Below are positions 1-7,542 of a DNA stretch of 27,658 bases, piece after piece (position 1 is the first letter of the stretch; each line of letters opens with the position of its first letter). A model generated the notes under the pieces. That model had not been told where the DNA came from. It made no database searches and saw only the letters and a program-made list of their open reading frames with translations. The position numbers and the translations under genes were made by a program. Origin of the DNA: an uncultured Ruminococcus sp. (lineage in GTDB: Bacteria > Bacillota > Clostridia > Oscillospirales > CAG-272); the NCBI GenBank assembly GCA_905202255.1, contig CAJKRH010000024.1:1-27658 (forward strand), given 5' to 3'.

Positions 1-143
1 ATTAGGAATTTTTCGCTCCCGATTCTTTTCCCCTTCCACATTTTTCAATTACCGTGGCCACTTAGAAATTAGGAATTAGGAGTGAGCAATTAGGAATTTT
101 TCGCTCCCGATTCTTTTCCCCTTCCACATTTTTCAATTACCGT
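1..143. repeat. Exact 55-bp direct repeat, period 88 bp
   Basis: Bases 1-55 and 89-143 are identical. Each copy starts ATTAGGAATTTTTCGCTCCC and ends CAATTACCGT. The 33 bp between them is itself built of ATTAGG/AGTGAG-like units. The first copy touches the window edge, so more copies may lie to the left. No gene is visible here. The unit shares its first bases with the neighbouring heptamer minisatellite, so the two probably arose by the same slippage or recombination process. Confidence 0.9.
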
Positions 144-159
144 ATTCTCCGCTCAATTT

Positions 160-328
160 CTCATTCCTAATTCCTCACTCCTCATTCCTAATTCCTCACT
201 CCTCATTCCTAATTCCTCATTCCTCATTCCTCATTCCTCACTCCTCATTCCTCACTCCTCATTCCTAATTCCTCACTTTTCATTCCTCATTCCTCATTCC
301 TAATTTTTCATCCCTCATTCCTAATTGT
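160..328. repeat. Heptanucleotide minisatellite (CCTCATT/CCTAATT/CCTCACT)
   Basis: About 23 tandem 7-bp units with consensus CCTNANT (AATGAGG or AATTAGG on the minus strand) run through this stretch with only a few substitutions. Seven is not a multiple of three, so the array cycles through all frames. It reaches into the 3' end of the four-helix-bundle gene and supplies that gene's last residues and its TGA stop. Related units lie between that gene and the helicase, so the small gene is flanked on both sides. Confidence 0.9.
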
Positions 329-670
329 CTTTGTGATTGCGGACAGCATTTTCAGAAGCTCCGTGCAATCGGACTGAATAGAGTTATATTGCGGAGCATC
401 AATATAGTCCGACCTGAACAGCAGCTCCAACCAATACTTTGTTTCCGAACATTCCTTGAAGGCGATATACATTTTGGATAAAAAATCTTTTCGGCTGACA
501 GCACACTGTGCTTCGGCAATGTTTGCACCAATGCTTGTTCCGCTCCGTAAAACCTGTTTTGATAAAACAAATTCATTCTTTTCAGCGCAGAGGTATTTGT
601 ACAGTGCGATCACGCGCAGTGCAAAAGCAAGGCTCTTGTCAGCAACAGCATTTTCCGTTAAATTTCTCAT
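308..670 (-). CDS. Four-helix-bundle protein (23S rRNA IVP family)
   Basis: A 120-residue protein whose pattern matches the four-helix-bundle family (TIGR02436; Pfam 23S_rRNA_IVP). Seen: SLAFALRVIALYKYL in helix 1, LSKQVLRSGTSIGANIAEAQ in helix 2, the DFLSKMYIAFKECSETKYWLEL segment in helix 3, and a final helix near residues 92-115. The RSGTSIGANIAEA segment is the family signature. Members of this length occur inside 23S rRNA intervening sequences or as free genes, and relatives include the Avd accessory proteins of diversity-generating retroelements; the free form has no settled function. It lies 16 bp downstream of the helicase on the same strand. Its ATG follows AGGA too closely for an ideal Shine-Dalgarno site, so translation may depend on coupling. 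Minisatellite codons form the tail (IRNEG). Confidence 0.85.
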   Translation of the reverse strand: MRNLTENAVADKSLAFALRVIALYKYLCAEKNEFVLSKQVLRSGTSIGANIAEAQCAVSRKDFLSKMYIAFKECSETKYWLELLFRSDYIDAPQYNSIQSDCTELLKMLSAITKTIRNEG

Positions 671-721
671 TCCTAATTTCTCGCTCCTAATTTCTCACTC
701 CTAATTTCTCATTCCTAATTA
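671..721. repeat. 14-bp repeat units at the helicase/four-helix junction
   Basis: On the minus strand about three and a half units of the form GAAATTAGGAGTGA (two related heptamers) lie between the two genes. They encode the helicase C-terminus (IRNEKLGVRN), contain its TAG stop, and form the leader of the four-helix-bundle gene. They belong to the same repeat class as 160-328. The small gene is thus bracketed by the minisatellite, which suggests that it arrived with the repeats or is maintained by them. Confidence 0.8.
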
Positions 722-3700
722 TCAGAAAGCAAATCAGCTCAAAATCATCCAGTCCCGAAACTGCACTGAGCAGTGCGGATGTACCGCCGCTCTTAAACAG
801 GCTGTCAATATCATTTTCTTCCTTCACATCAATAATGGAATTGATTGCTTCGCTCAGCAGCTCGGAGACCTCACCCATCTTACGTCCGTCATCCGTCTTG
901 TCATTGAACCACTTACAAAACTCCGCACAAGGCTCGCTCTTGCCACGGCAGAGCAGACGCATTGTGTCGAGCAATCTCTTCGGATTGAGATAATCGCAGA
1001 CGATTTCACCTTCTTCACTGATGTAGACCATGTAGAAGGGATGGATACGATTCCGGTTGTCAATGTTCACGCTGTCATTGATGTTCCTGAGAACAAAAAT
1101 TACACCGGCAGGAGAATCCTCTGTCTGTCCAACAACGGTGTGCAGACCCTTTGGTGCAGTTTCGATATCCTCATGTTGCTTCATGTATTCGAGCAGATCA
1201 AGCCTGAACTCGTTGAGCCCCAAATCCATGATGGAAATACCGCTTGTCATGTCCTCAATGTCCACTACTTCTTCTTGCAGCCGCTTGAGCTGTGCGCGGC
1301 GGTATTCAAGATCGCCCTTTTCCTCGGCATTGATCAGATCATCGTCGCCGGTAGAGGTCATGACCGAAATCTTCATGCGGGTTTCCACACGGCTTTTCAG
1401 GTTGATATACTCGTCGAGGTCCATATCCGGCCAGAAGTTTACGAGCTGAATATGGTCGTTTCTGCTTCCGATACGGTCAATTCGTCCGAACCGCTGGATA
1501 ATGCGCACAGGGTTCCAATGAATGTCATAGTTGATGAGGTAGTCGCAGTCCTGCAAGTTCTGACCCTCGGAAATACAATCGGTTGCAATCAGAATACTGA
1601 GCTCATCAGTGCTGCCGGGCAGGAGTACGGATTTTCCTTTTGAAACGGGTGAGAAACAAGTCAGAACCGTGTTGAGGTCCGCACGGAGCTTTGGAATGGT
1701 AGTCTTACCGTCAACCGTGCCGGTGATCTCCGCCGTTTCCAGCCCGAAATTCTCTTTTGCAAATCTGCTGACGTTTGCAAAGAGATAGTCTGCGGTATCG
1801 GAAAACGCCGTGAAAATTATGATCTTCTTATTACCGGGATTGATGGGATGCTCGATTTTCTTCCGGATCAAATCGAACAATGTTTGCAGTTTTGTGTCAT
1901 GCTTCGGCGTGATGTCTGCAATCATGAGGGACAGGAGTTCCAGATTTTCCGCATCACGTTCAAGCTCACGCCGCCATGAAACATAGTCCATATCAGCAAG
2001 ATCGATTTTGACCTTTTTGCCGACCGAGAAGAAATCGGTGTTCTGATCGTCGTAATCAAAATCTTCTCCCGCAGCGATATCTGTCAACTCAATTTCTTCC
2101 GAGCCGAGTTCGTAATTGTTGATCTTCTTAATGGTTTCGTCAATCTTTTTCCGCATTCTGTCAACCGTAAGGCGGAACGAATGAACCGAGCTTTCAAGCC
2201 GCTTCAGCAGGTTAATGCTCATCAGGCGGCGAACGCCTTCTTCGCGCCCTTCCTGAGTTATGTTGCGTTTTTCAGAGTCAACATATTTATACAGTTTTGA
2301 AAGCATGATGTACTTTGTTGGCGTGTAAATCGACAGATTCAGCGCATTCAAAAGTTCGTATATTTCATTGTAGTTGATTGCATCGCTCAAGTCGGTCAAA
2401 CACGGACGCAGCGAAATCGGCGGCAGACGTTCGGGGAATTTGCCGATATCGGAAGTATTATAATATTTTTCAATGTGTTTTCTTGAACGCGCAATAGTCA
2501 CGCTGTCCAACAGTTCAAAGAAATCAAAATCCAGCGTCCGAAGAAGTTCGTCCGTTGTGCGTTCCGCAGCGGGAAGATTACTCCATGCGTTGAAAGCAGT
2601 CTGAGCCTGACGGAAGATTTCGTCAATTTTCTTTGTTGTGTCAAGTTTTTTGTTTATTTGCGCAACATCGCCCTCATAAGCGAGTGCAAGCTGATTTTTA
2701 AGGTCAATAAATCTGTTGTTGACAGGTGTTGCCGAAAGCATCAGCACCTTCGTTTTCACACCGGCACGAATAACCCGATTGAGCAGTTTCAGATAACGGT
2801 TTTCCTTTGCATCCTCGCCGGACACCTCGCCGCCGTTGCGGAAGTTGTGGCTCTCATCAATAACAACAAGGTCATAGTTGCCCCAATTCAGGCGGTCAAG
2901 ATCAATTCCGTTCGACTGTCCGTGTTCGCGTGAAAGGTCCGTATGGTAGAGGACGTCGTATCTCAACCGATCCGCTGCAATGGGATTGTTGATATAGTTA
3001 CCCTTGTATGTATTCCAGTTTTCAGAGAGCTTTTTGGGGCAAAGAACAAGCACGGATTTGTTGCGGTTCTCATAATACTTAATCACCGCAAGCGCAGTAA
3101 ACGTCTTGCCGAGACCAACGCTGTCTGCCAGAATACAGCCGTTGAATTTTTCGAGTTTGCTGATGATGGCAAGAACCGCGTCACGCTGGAAGTTATAAAG
3201 CATTCCCCAGATTTTGCTTTCCTTAAAGCCCGTTGCTTCGTTCGGCAGCTCGTCCTCCGAAACGTCATCAAGGAACTCTTTGAAGATGTTATAGAGTGCA
3301 ACAAAATAGATATACTCCGGTGAGTTCTCACGATACGCCGCAGAGATATTTTCGATCACAATATCCGTGACCTCTTGCAGCTTTTTCTTGTCGTTCCATA
3401 GCTGTTCAAAGAGCTTGAGAAAGTAGTTGGCATTTTCAAAGCTCTCTGTCTTCTGCACCGGATAGTAGGCGTTGTTGCCGCGCTCGCAACCGAGATCGAC
3501 GGTAGTAAAGCCATTGATGGGCATATAGGTACTCTCATCGACCGTCATAAAGCCCATCATCTGCTCCTGTGTGACGTTCGACTTGAAAACTGCTTTGCGC
3601 CGGATCCAGTCTGCACACTCTTTCGCAATCGCTTTTTGCGTCAGCTCATTGCGGAGCTTTACTTCAAACTCGGTGCCGTACAGGCTGCTCTCTCTTGAGA

Positions 3701-3926
3701 TTCGTGGGATGTAAAACTCCCGCTGCGCCTTTGATGCCTTCTCAGTCACGAAGGTGGGGGATGTGAAGATAAAGCGCAGTTCGTCAATGCCTTCAAGCTG
3801 CTTTTTAAGTTCCTGATACGCATAGATTGAGAAGCAAGCAGCAGCAACAGACATCCTACTGCCTTTGTGAATACCCGCTTGCAGATCGTCCTTGACGGTC
3901 TTGTTAATGTTGTCTATAATCTGCAT
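687..3926 (-). CDS. SNF2/DEAD-type helicase with degenerate PLD-like N-terminus
   Basis: A 1079-residue superfamily 2 helicase. Seen: Q-motif-like FQRDA at 246-250, Walker A ADSVGLGKT at 267-275, Walker B DESH at 357-360, motif III SATP at 398-401, and motif VI QRFGRIDRIGSRND at 811-824. The first 200 residues resemble the PLD-like domain that precedes such helicases (SRMSVAAACFSIYAYQEL, GFTTVDLG), but I see no HxK catalytic motif. Family knowledge: these large helicases act as translocases in restriction-like or other phage-defence loci, often with a DNA methyltransferase and other subunits. None is present in the 15 kb seen here, though a partner could lie left of base 1. The start is supported by GAGGTGAAG just upstream. 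The last ten residues are encoded by the junction repeat, so the native C-terminus may have been replaced. Exact substrate unknown. Confidence 0.85.
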   Translation of the reverse strand: MQIIDNINKTVKDDLQAGIHKGSRMSVAAACFSIYAYQELKKQLEGIDELRFIFTSPTFVTEKASKAQREFYIPRISRESSLYGTEFEVKLRNELTQKAIAKECADWIRRKAVFKSNVTQEQMMGFMTVDESTYMPINGFTTVDLGCERGNNAYYPVQKTESFENANYFLKLFEQLWNDKKKLQEVTDIVIENISAAYRENSPEYIYFVALYNIFKEFLDDVSEDELPNEATGFKESKIWGMLYNFQRDAVLAIISKLEKFNGCILADSVGLGKTFTALAVIKYYENRNKSVLVLCPKKLSENWNTYKGNYINNPIAADRLRYDVLYHTDLSREHGQSNGIDLDRLNWGNYDLVVIDESHNFRNGGEVSGEDAKENRYLKLLNRVIRAGVKTKVLMLSATPVNNRFIDLKNQLALAYEGDVAQINKKLDTTKKIDEIFRQAQTAFNAWSNLPAAERTTDELLRTLDFDFFELLDSVTIARSRKHIEKYYNTSDIGKFPERLPPISLRPCLTDLSDAINYNEIYELLNALNLSIYTPTKYIMLSKLYKYVDSEKRNITQEGREEGVRRLMSINLLKRLESSVHSFRLTVDRMRKKIDETIKKINNYELGSEEIELTDIAAGEDFDYDDQNTDFFSVGKKVKIDLADMDYVSWRRELERDAENLELLSLMIADITPKHDTKLQTLFDLIRKKIEHPINPGNKKIIIFTAFSDTADYLFANVSRFAKENFGLETAEITGTVDGKTTIPKLRADLNTVLTCFSPVSKGKSVLLPGSTDELSILIATDCISEGQNLQDCDYLINYDIHWNPVRIIQRFGRIDRIGSRNDHIQLVNFWPDMDLDEYINLKSRVETRMKISVMTSTGDDDLINAEEKGDLEYRRAQLKRLQEEVVDIEDMTSGISIMDLGLNEFRLDLLEYMKQHEDIETAPKGLHTVVGQTEDSPAGVIFVLRNINDSVNIDNRNRIHPFYMVYISEEGEIVCDYLNPKRLLDTMRLLCRGKSEPCAEFCKWFNDKTDDGRKMGEVSELLSEAINSIIDVKEENDIDSLFKSGGTSALLSAVSGLDDFELICFLIIRNEKLGVRN

Positions 3927-3930
3927 TTCT

Positions 3931-4038
3931 TCACCTCATTGTTCCGTTCCGGCTGATATTATATTGTCTGCTCTCAGTTGCACTTTTGTTATGTCTCCGA
4001 ATGAGCATGACCCGGAGTTTTTTATAACTTATTTTCAT
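3931..4038 (-). pseudogene. Truncated Cro/CI-type HTH regulator, 35 aa
   Basis: An open frame starting MKISYKKLRVMLIRR has a strong ribosome-binding site (AAAGGAG, 7 bp before ATG). That opening is typical of the small YozG-like Cro/CI regulators of about 70-75 residues, such as the intact one at 8799 (MAVTYKKLFHLLIDRG). Here the protein ends after 35 residues without the second half of the HTH, so an internal deletion is likely. Its TGA stop overlaps the helicase ribosome-binding site and lies 4 bp before the helicase ATG, so translating it could couple to the helicase. It may now work only as a leader peptide. The family call rests on about 15 residues. Confidence 0.5.
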
Positions 4039-4196
4039 GATGACACTCCTTTGTTAAGCGACCGTATCAGATGACCGGCAAGCACCTTCGGCATCTGCGG
4101 CCGTGTCTTGAAGACATGATGCCGTAGTCTCGTAATTTTGTTATATTTGCTGTTCGTGCGTATCCGACCACTCCCTTCTCGCGCAAAGTAAAGACG
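4035..4196 (-). pseudogene. Unrecognised coding tail, 5'-truncated
   Basis: An open frame of 53 residues directly after the DUF1989 stop, with no start codon or ribosome-binding site of its own. It ends in an ATGA overlap with the truncated HTH regulator, the usual form of translational coupling. The protein is rich in basic and helix-forming residues (SKYNKITRLRHHVFK, then QMPKVLAGHLIRSLNKG), which reads like a true C-terminus rather than noise. I do not recognise the family. The tight coupling suggests that it is the remains of the gene that once preceded the regulator and helicase, cut off by the event that brought in the DUF1989 fragment. Confidence 0.4.
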
Positions 4197-4728
4197 TTAA
4201 TCGATCTGTACCGCAACAGCAGTACATTTCCCGCCGTTCGTATCACATTCCGAAACACTGCAAGCCGAAACCCCTAATACACAATCCGTCAGCGCCCGCA
4301 GCACGATCTTATCACCTGCTTCAGGAAGGGGACGATTGATTGTGATTTTCCTGTCCGAAGCAATCCGTGTATTCATAAAAAGGTTGACGGGGTGAATGAT
4401 TGTTCTCTGCGTTCCAAGAGCAGCATTGATGTTATCAAGGCAATTTGGATGATCCGAGCCGTTCTGATAAAAGAAATCATACATCATCTTGAATAACCTC
4501 AAACATGGCGTGATACAGATTGGAGTAAAGAATTGAACCGACGCCAATACGAAGCGACTCGTTGCAATCAATCGTTACGAATAGAGAAAGATATTCTTCA
4601 TGTGTGCCTTTGACTTCCGCAAAGAAATCCGCAACCTGCCCACCGTCGACATCGACAACGGTAATTGTTTGCCCGTTGCTGACCTCGATTCTTCCACCAT
4701 GCTTCGGCTGTATAAAATACTCTTTCAC
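4197..4728 (-). pseudogene. DUF1989 (urea carboxylase-associated) protein, frameshifted
   Basis: Two overlapping frames together give most of a DUF1989 domain (PF09347). The upstream part (from ATG at 4728) has GQTITVVDVDGGQVADFFAEV and GVGSILYSNLYHAMFEVIQDD. The downstream part has YDFFYQNGSDHPNCLDNINA, HPVNLFMNTRIASDRKITI and the C-terminal DCVLGVSACSVSECDTNGGK, which fits the family's conserved Cys-rich end. The frame breaks near 4490-4497, where the first frame hits TGA just where the family has its DT-G-x-HD segment, so a few bases seem to be lost. DUF1989 proteins often accompany urea-carboxylase and guanidine or amino-acid degradation genes; none is nearby. The domain assignment is firm; function is presumably lost. 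Confidence 0.8.
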
Positions 4729-4843
4729 GTGAATAACCTCTTTGAAACAGATTTCGTTTCACCAATTTTCCGCATTTTATTTTCGGCAATCTGTGCGCGC
4801 AACAATTTTGGGCATTCGTGCCCTCCTTGCTTCGGAATGTCTC

Positions 4844-5346
4844 CTACAAAAACGCGTACATAACATAAAATCCTGTTTTAACGCTTTGCAAAGTTCGATT
4901 TGCATTTTTCAAATCGGGACTTTTTTTCGACCGCCACAGCATTGCACAGTCCTTTTCCCCGACGGCTTCATCCAGCCCCTCGTTTAGGATTTCAAAGCCT
5001 TCCCGCTGATAGAAACGGATCGCCCGCGTATTCTTCCGGTACACGTTCAAGCGCAATTCAGTTTTTTCGTCTTGATAAAATCGAGAAGGAGCCTGCCTAT
5101 ACCCTGCGACCGCATTTCACCGGAAACAAAAATGCCCTCGATCTGTTCGCCGTTAAGCCCGACAAATCCCTGTATGTTGCGAGCATCCTCATACACATAA
5201 ACCTCCGCTTGCTGAAGCATTGCTTTCACCAAATCGAAATTCCCCATCCAATATTGCGGAGAGATGAAGGAATGCGCTTGCAGATTGGCATTCAGCCATA
5301 TTTCAGCAACCCTTTTTATATCGGTTTTCCGTAATTCTCGAATCAT
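4844..5346 (-). pseudogene. GNAT N-acetyltransferase, frameshifted in a poly-A run
   Basis: The first frame (ATG at 5346) gives MIRELRKTDIKRVAEIWLNA and the acetyl-CoA-binding core GIFVSGEMRSQGIGRLLLDF, which carries the R/Q-x-x-G-x-G/A pattern. It stops at 5047. The second frame continues with TELRLNVYRKNTRAIRFYQREGFE, the usual C-terminal half of a GNAT fold. The junction is a run of six A residues on the minus strand at about 5061-5066; one more A restores a single protein of about 165 residues. A mutation, phase variation or an assembly error would all look the same. The neighbours are also decayed, so I favour a pseudogene. The substrate cannot be inferred. Confidence 0.75.
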
Positions 5347-5374
5347 GCGACGGTTCTCCCTGTAGTTTTCATTG

Positions 5375-5751
5375 TCACGCCTTATGCCCGCCAGCCAATC
5401 TGCGGCATTGCGGTCTTTAGCTGTTGCACCCTATTCAAGATTCATCGTCTTGAGGATGGCGTTCTTCCCGTACTTCTTTCTAATCGTAATCGCGGCGTCT
5501 TGTATCTTTCGTTCTCGTTCCAATGCAGTTTCCTCGTTTTTCCGCTTTTCCTATTCGGAGTCGTAATCGTTGAATATGTCCGGGCATACGGCATAGTCGT
5601 TTTTCTTCGGGGCATCGGTCTCTGACATAACGCTATTTGTGGTAACGTACATACAGCGGCCATGAAGATTCCTGTCCGTAATCCGGGCAAACGCGACGAC
5701 TCGGTTTATGCCCGGAGAATCCAAGCCGCATTCCCTGCACACAACAAGCAA
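5375..5751 (-). pseudogene. C-terminal relic of a Y-family (UmuC-like) DNA polymerase
   Basis: Translating past the stops gives a recognisable tail: VTTNSVMSETDAPKKNDY, then DIFNDYDSE, TAG, then RKIQDAAITIRKKYGKNAIL, then KTMNLE, TAG, GATAKDRN and, after a frameshift, GGHKA followed by TGA. Clostridial UmuC-like translesion polymerases end in this way (KYGKNA...MNLEEGAT...RNxQIGGHKA). Two in-frame amber codons and one frameshift break it. The catalytic palm and finger domains are absent, so the gene was cut on its 5' side, near the end of the TIR gene. Such polymerases are common cargo of mobile elements in Clostridia. Confidence 0.7.
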
Positions 5752-5820
5752 TTCAGATCAGGAAAGAAACGGTGATGCAGTCTATAGCAGTCGATATCGT
5801 GAATGCATGCAATGCATAGT

Positions 5821-7476
5821 CTAATTGCACGCTTGTTCTATTTGGAACTTAACTTTTTCCATCATAAATTTTGCCTGATAAACGCCATGTTGCAAAGCTT
5901 TTTTGTAGCATATTACTGCCTTGTCCATGTCTGTTTCGCATCCTCTTCCGAAGAAATATAGATTTCCTAATACAAATTCTCCTGTTGGATCCCCGGTTGC
6001 AGCACCCTTCTGTGCCCATTCGTATGCCTTCTGGTAATTTCTGCATTCTGGCTCCTGATATAGCTGTGCCAATTCAACCATACTAATAACGTGTCCTTTT
6101 TCTGCGGCTCTCTCATAATAGTATATAGCCTCCTCTATATTTCTGTGCCCGCCAAGCCCAAACGTGCACATCCATGCATAATCATAATTTGCTGCACTAT
6201 GTCCTTGCTCTGCCGCACGCTTAAAGATAATTCTCGCTTTTATTAAATCCTGTCTATATCCATTTGTCCCGCGAAAGTAAACCAACCCTAGTTCATGAAG
6301 CGCTTCCATATGTCCCATTTCGGATGCATTTCTAAAATGTTCAATCGCACGGTACATATCTGGCTTTGGAGGTTCGCACTGGACACCGCGTTGATAAAGC
6401 ATTCCTAGGCAATATTCCGCATCAGCAAATGGGGTTTCAATGCTTTCCAAAATATCTATGGCGTTTTGAAACTGCCCATAGTCAATATAAAACTTCGCCA
6501 TATTGTACTTTGCTATTACTGAGCAATTTTCTTTGATGTTTTCATATATTTTAACGATCTCACTATAATCAAATTCAACTCCAAAACCCTCGCTAAGCAT
6601 AAATCCAACTTTATCCTGATATCCAAGGTGTGACGAATGTTTTGCTGCCTTTTCATAATACTCCATTGCTTTTTTAAAAGATTGCTCTTCATATGGCATT
6701 TGCCCACGATAATAGAGATTCCCAATCAAAGCATAAATGTAAGGCCTCAAATAAGTATTGTTTTCTTCCGCTCTTTGGAACCATTTTGCAGCTTCAGAAT
6801 AATTTGTTTTCCCGTTACAATCATTTTTGTTAGCAAAACCATGATAATACATGCATCCAATCTCAAACATTGCTTCCGTATCGCCAGCTTCAGCCTTTTT
6901 TAATGTTTCAATAAAATCTTTATGTAAATCATATTCTTTGTTGCTATTTGCAATATCCCTGTATATTTCTTTTGATGGTTTTGACACAAATTTAGAGAGC
7001 AAATCCGATATCGGTGATATTTCAAACCGTTCAGGTAAATAAACTGATTGCAAAGAAAACAAAAATCGAATTTCATTCGGGTAGTCCTTCCACACATCAG
7101 AGTTAGGAACGTCAGCTTTTCCAATATATACCGGTGTTATTCTTTTTCCGATTTTATACGCATAAAGAACTTCTGCCCTAACCCAATCCGTCTCTCGTCT
7201 AGTTTTCAATCCATCCAAGCACCCATGCGATACAATTAATACAAAATCTATACATTTTTCTATAGCTTCTTTTAGTCTGTCCGGAAAGCTGCCGCTATGC
7301 TGTTCATTTGAATTAAAGTATACACTATAGTTTTTTGAACTCAGCGTTTCAAATAATCTCGCAGCAAAGTTGTTCCCCTCTCCGTCATTGCGGTATGATA
7401 TAAAGATGTCGTTGCATTTTTTTTGACTTACCGTTTGTGTTATCGAATTCATTCTTACTCTTTTTATACATTTCAT
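5821..7476 (-). CDS. TIR domain protein with Sel1-like repeats
   Basis: A 551-residue soluble protein with no signal peptide. Residues 21-165 form a TIR domain: strand A and box 1 DIFISYRND (23-31), then a helix carrying RAEVLYAYKIGKRITPVYIG, in which E102 sits where TIR NADases keep their catalytic glutamate. From about residue 190 to 545 there are eight to ten Sel1-like (TPR-related) repeats, with units such as GDTEAMFEIGCMYYHG, GHMEALHELGLVYFRG and GDPTGEFVLGNLYFFGRG. Bacterial TIR domains commonly degrade NAD+ when a sensor is triggered, and helical repeats often act as the sensor or scaffold, so an abortive-infection role is plausible but inferred. The gene stands alone, flanked by a gene-less stretch and pseudogenes. 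AGGA precedes the first ATG by 5 bp. Confidence 0.88.
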   Translation of the reverse strand: MKCIKRVRMNSITQTVSQKKCNDIFISYRNDGEGNNFAARLFETLSSKNYSVYFNSNEQHSGSFPDRLKEAIEKCIDFVLIVSHGCLDGLKTRRETDWVRAEVLYAYKIGKRITPVYIGKADVPNSDVWKDYPNEIRFLFSLQSVYLPERFEISPISDLLSKFVSKPSKEIYRDIANSNKEYDLHKDFIETLKKAEAGDTEAMFEIGCMYYHGFANKNDCNGKTNYSEAAKWFQRAEENNTYLRPYIYALIGNLYYRGQMPYEEQSFKKAMEYYEKAAKHSSHLGYQDKVGFMLSEGFGVEFDYSEIVKIYENIKENCSVIAKYNMAKFYIDYGQFQNAIDILESIETPFADAEYCLGMLYQRGVQCEPPKPDMYRAIEHFRNASEMGHMEALHELGLVYFRGTNGYRQDLIKARIIFKRAAEQGHSAANYDYAWMCTFGLGGHRNIEEAIYYYERAAEKGHVISMVELAQLYQEPECRNYQKAYEWAQKGAATGDPTGEFVLGNLYFFGRGCETDMDKAVICYKKALQHGVYQAKFMMEKVKFQIEQACN

Positions 7477-7536
7477 TTAATCCTGCCATGTCATTTTCTC
7501 CGTTACCATTCATATATCAATTGTTTGTATTTTTAA

Positions 7537-7542
7537 ATTATA
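7537..7542 (-). promoter_or_regulatory. Putative -10 box for the TIR gene
   Basis: A perfect TATAAT on the minus strand, 61 bp upstream of the TIR start. I see no good TTGACA at 16-18 bp spacing, so the promoter may be weak or activator-dependent. Confidence 0.4.

Noticed and set aside
160..328. Regular repeats that might be a CRISPR array
   Set aside because: Units are 7 bp, directly adjacent, without 28-40 bp spacers, and no cas genes are present. It is a minisatellite.
1041..1643. Long open frames on the plus strand inside the helicase
   Set aside because: Antisense shadows of the helicase, which has all SF2 motifs. The plus-strand proteins have no recognisable motif or ribosome-binding site.
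5047..5070. Programmed -1 frameshift in the GNAT gene at the A run
   Set aside because: The tandem AAA codons could slip, but the heptamer starts with G and no stimulatory stem or upstream Shine-Dalgarno site is obvious. Neighbouring genes are pseudogenes, so decay is simpler.
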